From Pseudopedobacter beijingensis (GTDB lineage: Bacteria; Bacteroidota; Bacteroidia; Sphingobacteriales; Sphingobacteriaceae), in assembly GCF_042678145.1 (NCBI RefSeq), contig NZ_JBHUDG010000050.1, positions 62,001 through 126,000 of the forward strand: a stretch of 64,000 nucleotides of DNA, read 5' to 3'. The notes under the pieces are model-generated. The model was given only the letters and a program-made list of their open reading frames with translations, made no database searches and had not been told where the DNA came from. The position numbers and the translations under genes were made by a program. Positions 56,170-64,000 of this stretch are shown piece by piece; position 1 is the stretch's first letter, and each line of letters begins with the position of its first letter.

Positions 56170-57378
56170 TTAAATAGCCAGCGTATCTTCTTTTACTGAT
56201 GAGCGATATTTGACATCACCCTTTACTATGGTCATTTCTATATTTATATTATCGTCAAATAGCACTATATCTGCATCCTTACCTACTTCTAGGCTACCTT
56301 TTTTATCTGATACACCCATGATACGGGCAGGAGTCTGCGTTATCATTTTTATAACATCTACCAAAGGTACCTCTCCCTGGTTTATCATGGTTCTTACCAA
56401 ACGGTCTGCCGTTGCTACACTTCCTGCAAATGCTGTTCTATCTGGTAATTTAGCTACACCATCTTCTATGATCACTTTCAGCCCTGTATGTATATTCCCT
56501 AATATACTTTCCCCTTCCGGCATGCCTGCTCCTCGCATGGCATCGGTAATCAGAGCTATCCTGTCTGGTCCTTTTATTTTATATATCAGCTTCAATAGTG
56601 GAGGCGGCAGGTGTATACCGTCTGCTATTGCCTCTACATCCATATCATCTATCAGGTAACCGGCCTCTACTGCTCCGGCATACCTGAAAGCATTCCTTCT
56701 GGTTACTCCTGCCATAGCCGAGTAAAAATGGGTAGCTAGGCTATAGCCATTATTATAGCCTTCCAACACTTCTTCATATATCGCATCGGTATGGGCTAGT
56801 GCCAACACTTTTCCCTTCGATTTCACATAACGTCCAAATTCTATAGCTCCTGTCAACTCAGGCGCTGCACTCCATCTTACAATGTCATCCGAGTAATCGA
56901 GTATCTTTTTATATTCTTTAGGGTCAGGATTGCGAATGTAACGAGGGTCTTGTGCACCACGCTGACTGAGTGCAAAGTATGGTCCTTCAAGATGTACACC
57001 TAAGAATTGTGATCCTTTGGTGTTCTGTTTATTAGCTTCTCTGTAATTATCTAATGTATTAAACAAATCGTCTACTTCGCTGGTCAAAGTAGTAGGATTC
57101 ATAGCTGTAGTACCGTATTGTACGTGTGTCTCGGCTATCTTTAAGAACGCCTCTATCGTTCCGTCCATAAAATCATACCCTCCACCACCATGCACATGAA
57201 TATCTATAAACCCTGGTGAAATGTACTTTCCTTCTGCATCTATGACACATGTATCTTCCGATATTTCAACATCTCGCCTACTAACCTCTAGTATGGAACC
57301 GTTATTAATCAAAATAGTTCCATTTTCTATAATTCCATCAGGAGCAATGATCTTACCATTAACTATTTTTATTTTCAT
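56170..57378 (-). CDS. nagA: N-acetylglucosamine-6-phosphate deacetylase
   Basis: The 402-residue amidohydrolase frees acetate from GlcNAc-6-P. Motifs include HVHGGGGYDFMDGT, HLEGPYF with a metal Glu, ALAHTDA, THFYSAM and ITDAMRGAGMPEG. Its partner nagB-like gene is 12 bp downstream. No GlcNAc kinase lies in the window, so phosphorylation is done elsewhere or by an unseen gene. Confidence 0.9.
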   Translation of the reverse strand: MKIKIVNGKIIAPDGIIENGTILINNGSILEVSRRDVEISEDTCVIDAEGKYISPGFIDIHVHGGGGYDFMDGTIEAFLKIAETHVQYGTTAMNPTTLTSEVDDLFNTLDNYREANKQNTKGSQFLGVHLEGPYFALSQRGAQDPRYIRNPDPKEYKKILDYSDDIVRWSAAPELTGAIEFGRYVKSKGKVLALAHTDAIYEEVLEGYNNGYSLATHFYSAMAGVTRRNAFRYAGAVEAGYLIDDMDVEAIADGIHLPPPLLKLIYKIKGPDRIALITDAMRGAGMPEGESILGNIHTGLKVIIEDGVAKLPDRTAFAGSVATADRLVRTMINQGEVPLVDVIKMITQTPARIMGVSDKKGSLEVGKDADIVLFDDNINIEMTIVKGDVKYRSSVKEDTLAI

Positions 57379-57425
57379 TCCTTTTTATATTCTGTCTTTT
57401 CTATCTAATAGTTGTTTATGCAATC

Positions 57426-58571
57426 TTATTTCTTCAAAAAATAATCAAAAAAAAGATATGCTTGTTCATTTGAGTCTCGGTTAGGAGAATGTTCGGAACG
57501 GTTTGTCATGGCCACCCTATTTTCATAACCTAATAATTTATTAACCTGAATAACATGATTTAGGGCTACCCATCGCTCAATAGGATCAGACGAGCCGCCG
57601 GAAACAAGAAACGGACGTGGCGCCATCAATGCCATAACTTCATGTAAATCGTATCCATGTCTTAAGAGTTGGGGATAGCTCCCCTCAGCTCCTGCTATAT
57701 TTCCTTTTTTTCTCCATGTATTTTTCCATGGAGGCTGATAATAACCCAGATACCAGGGCTCCCAATAATTGACTGCACCTGCCTTAGTTTCATCAAACAC
57801 CACTCCCGGATCTGACCATACCCCACAAGCAAACTTATCGAAAAAGCAAGAAGCAAACATGGCCCATTTCCCCCCGAAAGAATGCCCCATAATCCCTATC
57901 TTCTTATTATCAACATACGGCAAATCCGACAATATATACCAGGCATTTCCCGCCGCATATGCCAGCATCGATAAGGGCTCTACCTCTGCTTTTTCTATAG
58001 AAGGATAATAAATAGAATACGTTTTCGCTTTCGAAGCTTCTGCTGTACCAATAGACAATGTTACATACCCTCGTTTTGTCAACTGATAGGCGAAATCACG
58101 ATTCGATTTACCCAATCCAATTGCCGATTCTGGTTCATAAAAAGTGGTAATAACCGCAGGACGCTTCCCTTTTCCTTCTGGGACGAGTAGATAAGCTATC
58201 GTTTTTTCATTGGGTGTCCAATTAAACCGAATACGGTACTGAACAAACCCTGTTCTTTGGGTAGTTTCCAACACTTCCATCTTCTGCTTCTTAATAAATG
58301 GCGGCCATTTCCCCATCATTCTATGCCATTGGGATTCAATTTCTGTTCTCCTTTTATACCAATCTTTTTTTGTTACAACAGTATCTCCATTATAAAATCT
58401 CAAAAGGGGACGGTATTTACCATAGACATCAAGAAATTCGAAATCCGGAAGGAAAAAAGGAGATATTTTATGCCAAACATCTTCTTTCCCTATCTTCTGC
58501 CCTTTAGTCAAAAAAGGAAAAACACCTAATAGTAATAGTAAAATTATTGTCTTCGATTTCATTTGCTTCAA
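57426..58571 (-). CDS. Secreted alpha/beta hydrolase (acetyl xylan esterase-like)
   Basis: The 381-residue protein has a signal peptide (PFLTKGQ), the nucleophile GHSFGG (about residue 236-241), Asp in SGGSSDP and a C-terminal His in NRSEHSP. This is the AXE1/dienelactone-type exported hydrolase common in glycan loci. It probably heads a transcription unit, since 241 bp separate it from the beta-helix gene. Confidence 0.75.
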   Translation of the reverse strand: MKQMKSKTIILLLLLGVFPFLTKGQKIGKEDVWHKISPFFLPDFEFLDVYGKYRPLLRFYNGDTVVTKKDWYKRRTEIESQWHRMMGKWPPFIKKQKMEVLETTQRTGFVQYRIRFNWTPNEKTIAYLLVPEGKGKRPAVITTFYEPESAIGLGKSNRDFAYQLTKRGYVTLSIGTAEASKAKTYSIYYPSIEKAEVEPLSMLAYAAGNAWYILSDLPYVDNKKIGIMGHSFGGKWAMFASCFFDKFACGVWSDPGVVFDETKAGAVNYWEPWYLGYYQPPWKNTWRKKGNIAGAEGSYPQLLRHGYDLHEVMALMAPRPFLVSGGSSDPIERWVALNHVIQVNKLLGYENRVAMTNRSEHSPNRDSNEQAYLFFDYFLKK

Positions 58572-58812
58572 ACCCCTCTTATTATATAATTACACTTAGT
58601 TCTATTTGAATTATTTCATACTAAATGGCCTTCTGATGTATTAATAAATCAGAAAATCACCATCTAGATTAGAACTTTTAATATTAGAGTCCCTTTTTTC
58701 TTTAACAACGCACATAGATTTTAAGAATAGTTTAGTTTTTCAACATCTATAATTATTTCATCGAGCTCAGATTAGCATATTTTGAATATTATATACATTT
58801 CTGTATAATCAA

Positions 58813-60393
58813 TTAATCTAAAAATGCTCCCATAGGACTTTTACCTGGTTGCAATGCTTTTCCTCCCAAGTCTTTATCTGCAGCAGGTAACCAATAAGCA
58901 TCCTGCTCTAATACTTTTACATTGATACCTTTGTTTAAATAAGGACTTGTGCTCTTTAATTTGAAATTTTTAATATTTTCCATCCCTATTTGTATGTTAG
59001 ATGGATTAACGATAAAAGGTTCTTCTAAAAACGGACTAGGATCTGGAATATTTGAAGCTTGTCCATATCCTATATAAACATTATTCTTAAATAGAGCGGT
59101 TGTATTTTTCGATTCAATAAAAAGTTTTCCTTTTCCTGCTTTGTTGTAAAAAATATTATTATAAAATCTACTGGTTTCTAAAGCCTCATTTACTACTACA
59201 CCGTCAAGTCCTTCAGGAACAATAACTGTATTATTATGAAAAATACCCGATCCACGTGGTGCTACCCATATAGGAAAATAAAAAACATGCTTTTTACCTA
59301 TTTGCCCATCGTTTACGCTAACATTATAACGCACAATAGCATCGTTGGCCGATCCTGTCATCAATAAAAATCCACCTTCATTACCGTGACTGTAGTTGTA
59401 TTGTACAATAGTCCTATAAGCATCTAAATCTGCATCAAATGCTTGTCCATCCATACTTCCTCTTGTATTATACACTTCATTATATTCAAAAAGGGCTTCG
59501 TCTGTACTTCTACACCATAATGCAACACCTGCTTTTACAAGCTCTTCCGGCCCGTTATGATTTTCCCAGGCAATATTGTGAGATATTATTGGTTTATGCG
59601 CTCCACGAATAATTGCCCCATCTCCGGTACAATGATGAATTTTATTTTTCCGCACCACTAAATTGGTTATAGGTCGTTTCCCCTGAACCGAATTTAGCTG
59701 TATAGTATTGGCCTGGTTCATCATGGTAGTATATATTCCTACACGGTTAATATGCCCAATCTCGTTACCTTCTATTAAAATATCGTCAAACTTTGTTTCT
59801 TCTCCGCCTATTACACCTATACCTCCGGTATTTTTTCCTTTTGTCAACATAGAATAGTCTCCCATTACATCATGAACATAACAGTTGGTAATATGGAAAT
59901 GTCTTCTTAATCCCGGCTGAAGACACTTAACTAAAATACCTATTCTATTGCCTATTTCAGTAGCCTTATTACTCACCTCTATACCATTGACTACCCAATA
60001 GTCTACTTCTTCCAATAAAATAACCTGGTCTACTTTTCCATTTCCCATAATATGAGGCATAGTTCCTTTTCCGTACGCTGTTAATACGATAGGTTTACCC
60101 ACAGAGCCAGAGCCCTTTAATACCAAGCGGCTTTCCCAGGACGATTCTTTTTTTAGAAAAATAGAATCTCCGGGCTGATATGTTCTCAAATTCACATTAT
60201 ACAACGTTTTCCAAGGAGTTTTTTCTGAAAAACCATTGTTTTTATCATCTCCGCTTTGGGAGTCTACATAATATTTGCCTGAAGGGCTATTCTTTAAAGG
60301 ATCTTGTTTATCTGTATGAGCAGGCTTGCTGCAAGCCATTGTTAAACACATACTAAGTATGATAGTACAGATTGGGATTTTTATTCTTAACAT
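58813..60393 (-). CDS. Right-handed beta-helix lipoprotein
   Basis: The 526-residue protein has a lipobox (LTMAC), then YYVDSQSGDDKNNGFSEKTPWKTL, the usual start of secreted beta-helix proteins, and many coils (NIIEGNEIGHI, NLVVRKNKIHH, YNNIFYNK). The fold is used by polysaccharide lyases and glycosidases. No catalytic set is certain. It is 25 bp from the hydrolase gene upstream. Confidence 0.75.
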   Translation of the reverse strand: MLRIKIPICTIILSMCLTMACSKPAHTDKQDPLKNSPSGKYYVDSQSGDDKNNGFSEKTPWKTLYNVNLRTYQPGDSIFLKKESSWESRLVLKGSGSVGKPIVLTAYGKGTMPHIMGNGKVDQVILLEEVDYWVVNGIEVSNKATEIGNRIGILVKCLQPGLRRHFHITNCYVHDVMGDYSMLTKGKNTGGIGVIGGEETKFDDILIEGNEIGHINRVGIYTTMMNQANTIQLNSVQGKRPITNLVVRKNKIHHCTGDGAIIRGAHKPIISHNIAWENHNGPEELVKAGVALWCRSTDEALFEYNEVYNTRGSMDGQAFDADLDAYRTIVQYNYSHGNEGGFLLMTGSANDAIVRYNVSVNDGQIGKKHVFYFPIWVAPRGSGIFHNNTVIVPEGLDGVVVNEALETSRFYNNIFYNKAGKGKLFIESKNTTALFKNNVYIGYGQASNIPDPSPFLEEPFIVNPSNIQIGMENIKNFKLKSTSPYLNKGINVKVLEQDAYWLPAADKDLGGKALQPGKSPMGAFLD

Positions 60394-60418
60394 GATATTT
60401 TATTAAAATTTATACTTT

Positions 60419-62185
60419 TTAAAGTGTTTTTTCTATTATAAAATTATCTACAGCAAAGCTTGGTCTGCCATCAGAATGCTCTACTTTTCCTGATATGTAT
60501 TTTGTTATCCACCTAAGTTGAACTACTGGTTGATTACTACATTCTTTAGGTAACTCAAATGTGAAATTCTTTATATCAGCTGGTTTTATTCCTATTGTTT
60601 GTTTATTTTCGCCATTCCTTATTGTTTCTTTTAAGTTGATAAAGTCTCCTGTTTCTCCAATCCTATACTGTAAAACAAGTTCATTTATCAACGTATTATT
60701 TGTTCCATCATACAGATTACGCATTACCATAGCGTCAAATTGGCCCTTTATACTTTTCGAAGTTTTTACTGATTTGGTATTTAACGACACTAAAAGTGCA
60801 TAGTCACTGCTACTTCCATTTTTAAAGCCTAGTTTACCTCCAAAATTGTAAACAAAGTTTCCTTTACTGGCTGCTGTACCCATCATCAATTTTGGAGCAT
60901 TGGCTACAGGAGCTTGTGTACGTGGATTTTTATTTGGATCTGTTCCAGTTTGTCCTACCCGGGCTACCATAGACATAGTCCAACCTGCTGGATAGCTATT
61001 CTCGATATTATCAAAATGCTGTGCATATCCATTAGCTATATCAATCGCTGCTGGAACAAAAACTTCTTTATCCGGATTAGACTGCTTTTTCATCAGTCTA
61101 TTTTCTAGCCAACGGTAAGATAATGTTCTTGAATCGTCAGTAAAATCATGCCCTTGACCATGGAAATAAACATTATAATCTATTTTTTTGGTACCACTAA
61201 TAGAACTATAATAATTGTAAATTGCTCTGTGAGCTTCAACTATATTTGGTTCCCAATATGCTGGATCTGCTATTGAATACTGATAAAGTACTGATCTTGG
61301 TGCGGCCATCATGACATAAAAATTCATGTGTTTATCCAATCCTCCCTTTATATCTGGATTTTGTAGATATGTTCTCAATTCATTTGAGTTCATATCCCAC
61401 CAGGCGGCTTCGTATCGTATTGGAGAGCCCGAATTTACAACCGCTGCTTTTACACGCTGATCAAACCCTGCAAGCATAATTGCATCTATGGCGCCTAGAG
61501 AATGTCCAATAATTCCTATATTTTCTGGATCAACAAAATCCAATTTTTCTAATATACTTAAGGCTATTTTAAGATCGTATACACTCTTTCCTGATAGTGT
61601 AAAACCTGGATATTTGGCAGATAAATATTTTTGGAAAGCATTCATTTGCAATGTAAATCCTCCGTCTTTCTCCAAACGTCTTTCTCCGTAAGCGGCTCTA
61701 TCTGGAGCAAAAGTCACAAATCCTTTTTTAGCCAGTTCAACAGCATACAACCTATTGGCTCTACTTTGTTCCTCAGCTGGAGATTGTGCTGGTCCTTGAT
61801 AAATCCCCACTACCCTATCCTTACCTATATTTGCCGTAGGATGCGGGCATAATACCGCTGGTCGTTTAACTCCTTTAGGAATATTATTAGGTATTAATAG
61901 GTATGCGTAGCAATATTCATTTTCATCTACAAGATACTTTACATGCCAACGTTCATAACCATCTTCCTTAAACTTCTTTATCACCTCCATTTTGGGATGG
62001 GCATATTTATTATAATCCGGTCCCATACTTAAAAGATGCTTCTCCATAGAAGCTCTTATATCATCTTGTGTAATGGGTCTGTTTTGTGCATAAGTTAATG
62101 TTATAGATATTATACTCATTAAGCTAACCATTGCACAGTAGTTCCCTAGCATTTTTAATTCAGAATGACTTATTTTAAATTTCAT
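60419..62185 (-). CDS. Secreted alpha/beta hydrolase with jelly-roll domain
   Basis: The 588-residue protein has a signal peptide ending at LTYAQ; a start at 62152 is also possible. The hydrolase domain carries GHSLGAIDAIML (nucleophile near 226) and the GQGHDF His. A C-terminal beta-sandwich (SYPAGWTMSMV...SFAVDNFIIEK) follows. It is a close paralog of the 62228-64000 product but lacks the T9SS tail, so the two may differ in location. Confidence 0.78.
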   Translation of the reverse strand: MKFKISHSELKMLGNYCAMVSLMSIISITLTYAQNRPITQDDIRASMEKHLLSMGPDYNKYAHPKMEVIKKFKEDGYERWHVKYLVDENEYCYAYLLIPNNIPKGVKRPAVLCPHPTANIGKDRVVGIYQGPAQSPAEEQSRANRLYAVELAKKGFVTFAPDRAAYGERRLEKDGGFTLQMNAFQKYLSAKYPGFTLSGKSVYDLKIALSILEKLDFVDPENIGIIGHSLGAIDAIMLAGFDQRVKAAVVNSGSPIRYEAAWWDMNSNELRTYLQNPDIKGGLDKHMNFYVMMAAPRSVLYQYSIADPAYWEPNIVEAHRAIYNYYSSISGTKKIDYNVYFHGQGHDFTDDSRTLSYRWLENRLMKKQSNPDKEVFVPAAIDIANGYAQHFDNIENSYPAGWTMSMVARVGQTGTDPNKNPRTQAPVANAPKLMMGTAASKGNFVYNFGGKLGFKNGSSSDYALLVSLNTKSVKTSKSIKGQFDAMVMRNLYDGTNNTLINELVLQYRIGETGDFINLKETIRNGENKQTIGIKPADIKNFTFELPKECSNQPVVQLRWITKYISGKVEHSDGRPSFAVDNFIIEKTL

Positions 62186-62227
62186 TTGACTATTATTCTT
62201 TTTCTATTAACCTATTATTTTGTTTTT

Positions 62228-64000
62228 CTATAACACTTGTAGTTTGGCTGTTTTCATTACGTTTGTACCCTGTATTTCTATAATATATTGACCTGCAGCT
62301 AATTTTGGTTTTAAATCAAGAGTGATGGTATTAGTTTCTTTTTTCAGGGTATATTGTTTTTTATAGACCATTTTCCCAGACGTGTTATACACGCTTATTT
62401 TTGCTTCACTAATATCTAGCTCTCCTAAATCTATATTCACGATATCATACGATGGATTAGGAAATACCAGCAAAGTATTGGAAGGCTTATTCAAATTGTA
62501 ATTGATTAACACAATTCCTTTTTGTTCTGACTTACTGTCATTATTATATTGAATAAGTTTATAATAATTGGGTCCTATATAAGGCGTATAATCATATATA
62601 AAATAATCCTGAGGTCTATCAATCGTATTCTTTCCGTTTACTCTTTCGAAAAAGTTATAGTTTTTCCCATCTTCTGATTTAAAAATTTCGAAATGGGTAT
62701 AGGGATTCTCTGAAGAAATACTCCAATTTAATTTTATAGCATTTCCGTCTATGCTTCCTGTAAACCCTGTTAAATCAACTGGTAAAGGATTAATAGGTGC
62801 ATCTACTTTGAAATTATCTATGGCAAAACTGGGATTATTGTTGGAGTCAGCTGGATAAGGTCCTGAAATAAACTTTGCAATCCATCTTAACTGTACTACT
62901 GGCTTATTACTGCATGCTAAGGGTAACTCAAAATCAAAACGCTGAAGCCCCACAGGGTTTGTACCTGACGTTTGCTTGATTGCTCCATTTCTAACTGTTT
63001 CTCCTAAATTGATAAAATCACCCTCTGTCCCTATTCTGTATTGTAAAGCCAATGCTATTACCAACTTATTATTTACCCCATCATACAGGTTACGTATAGT
63101 CATAGCATCAAAAGATATTTTCACTTTTTCTTCGGGCGGAACAGAGCTGGTTTTTAAAGCTACTACAAGTGCATAATCATGACCTGTACCGTTTTTAAAC
63201 CCTAGTTTACCTGCAAAATTATATGGATAATTACCTGTTGATGACGCACTTCCATAACTTAATGAAGAAGCATTCGCAGCTGCAGGCTTAATACGTGGGT
63301 TTAACTCTGGATACCCCCCTGATTGACGAGCTGTTTGTACCATCCATGTAGTCCACCCTAAAGGATAGGCTGTTCCTGTTCTATCAAACTGCTGTGTATA
63401 GCCTGCTGATATATCTATAGGTTCTGGATTATATATAGCTTCTTCTGCAACAACATCTAAGTTTTTCAACTTTTCATCTAGCCATGTACAAGATAAATCT
63501 CTGGATACTTTATTAAAATCATGTCCTTGTCCATGTATAAAAAAGTCATAATCTGTTTTTGTTTTACCTGTTAATGAGCGGTAATAAGCATCTATCTTTC
63601 TATGTGCTTCTATTTGGTTTGGTTGCCAATTTGATGGATCGGCAGGTGAAACCTGATACAAAACAGGTCGTGGTGCTGCCATCATCATAAACAGATTTAC
63701 ATGTTTATCCAGCATACCATTTTTGGATGGTTTTTTAAGATATGTAGCCAGTTCATCTGAATTCTTATCCCACCACGCATCCTCAAAACGCATCATGGCA
63801 CCCGAATTTACAACTGCTGCTTTTATGCGAGAATCAAATGCAATCAGCATCAATGCATCCATAGCACCTAAAGAATGTCCCAGTATGCTAATTTTGTCTT
63901 TATCTACAAAATCAAAGGACTCCAGTACATTCAAACCTATTTTAAGGTCATAAACATTTTTCCCAGTTAAAGTAAAACCCGGATGTTTTTCTGTAAGATA
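62228..64000 (-). CDS. T9SS-exported alpha/beta hydrolase with jelly roll, 5' end outside window
   Basis: The open frame continues past the right edge; the paralog at 60419-62185 suggests ~200 residues are missing. Visible parts are YLTEKHPGFTLTGKN, GHSLGAMDALML (nucleophile), GQGHDF, a jelly-roll domain ending SFAIDNF, a linker VDLTGFTGSIDGNAIKLNW and a C-terminal T9SS domain (LVFPNPSYDIVNIDLGEL). It is thus secreted or surface-bound. With its paralog it probably deacylates the same glycan. Confidence 0.8.
   Translation of the reverse strand, partial: YLTEKHPGFTLTGKNVYDLKIGLNVLESFDFVDKDKISILGHSLGAMDALMLIAFDSRIKAAVVNSGAMMRFEDAWWDKNSDELATYLKKPSKNGMLDKHVNLFMMMAAPRPVLYQVSPADPSNWQPNQIEAHRKIDAYYRSLTGKTKTDYDFFIHGQGHDFNKVSRDLSCTWLDEKLKNLDVVAEEAIYNPEPIDISAGYTQQFDRTGTAYPLGWTTWMVQTARQSGGYPELNPRIKPAAANASSLSYGSASSTGNYPYNFAGKLGFKNGTGHDYALVVALKTSSVPPEEKVKISFDAMTIRNLYDGVNNKLVIALALQYRIGTEGDFINLGETVRNGAIKQTSGTNPVGLQRFDFELPLACSNKPVVQLRWIAKFISGPYPADSNNNPSFAIDNFKVDAPINPLPVDLTGFTGSIDGNAIKLNWSISSENPYTHFEIFKSEDGKNYNFFERVNGKNTIDRPQDYFIYDYTPYIGPNYYKLIQYNNDSKSEQKGIVLINYNLNKPSNTLLVFPNPSYDIVNIDLGELDISEAKISVYNTSGKMVYKKQYTLKKETNTITLDLKPKLAAGQYIIEIQGTNVMKTAKLQVL

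Noticed and set aside
1..64000. tRNA, rRNA, insertion sequence, prophage or integrase
   Set aside because: Looked for and not seen in any gap or frame that I read.

Overview
The window looks like a chromosomal piece of a soil or freshwater Bacteroidota, most likely Sphingobacteriaceae (Pedobacter-like). The evidence is the AT-rich sequence, TAnnTTTG-type -7 promoter boxes, type IX secretion (T9SS) C-terminal sorting domains, many SPII lipoproteins, and Bacteroidota families such as DUF3575 barrels, DUF4905 and PD40-amidohydrolases. I saw no rRNA, tRNA, transposase, integrase, phage gene or CRISPR array.

Layout. (a) 1-3430, minus strand: the end of a carbohydrate locus with a GH31 fragment, a sialidase-fold lipoprotein and a sialate O-acetylesterase. 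REP-like palindromes and a short direct repeat lie upstream of the two complete genes. (b) 3639-4607, plus strand: a 2OG-Fe(II) oxygenase next to a small Ada-type metal-binding protein. (c) 5120-8379, minus strand: three paralogous DUF3575 outer-membrane barrels around a lipoprotein gene that seems broken by one base in an A8 tract. (d) 8380-12991: an 11-bp-period repeat array, an orphan ECF sigma factor, pncB, a VOC protein, a DtxR-type regulator with a candidate operator, three tandem ~213-bp repeats, and a long-hairpin RNA gene that resembles 6S RNA. (e) 12992-24445, minus strand: an alginate or oligouronate catabolic locus. It encodes a GntR/FCD regulator, PL17 oligoalginate lyase, KdgF, an esterase, a beta-helix protein, a hexuronate MFS importer and an SDR. 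A second transcription unit encodes a jelly-roll lyase-like lipoprotein, an unknown secreted protein and a T9SS protein. Both promoters carry TTGGTNNACCAA palindromes, the motif class bound by ExuR/UxuR, placed over the promoter boxes, so one regulon can be read from the DNA.

(f) 24614-49347 is mostly housekeeping: an ATP-cone/Mrr-type nuclease, HAD phosphatase, S4 protein, AroB, PBP1A, a large peptidase/propeller/barrel protein, Dps, NfeD, DUF4905, a LysM protein, uridine kinase, DUF4180, a DEAD helicase, a second 11-bp array, RecQ, a PD40-amidohydrolase, GtrA, gluconokinase with a 34-residue membrane peptide, and a CreD operon with its own candidate operator. (g) 49497-64000, minus strand: a ~14.5-kb amino-sugar glycan locus with an FHS sugar permease, three Tat-exported Gfo/Idh/MocA proteins, NagB-like and NagA enzymes, four alpha/beta hydrolases and a beta-helix lipoprotein. 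It runs off the right edge inside a T9SS-exported hydrolase.

The most unusual signal is the pair of intergenic arrays (8550-8721 and 39669-39776). Both have an exact or near-exact 11-bp period, with a conserved hexamer core and variable pentamer spacers, but the cores differ. The best-supported regulatory story is the GntR/uronate regulon. Neither is a new enzymatic system, and I found no convincing new defence or mobile system here.
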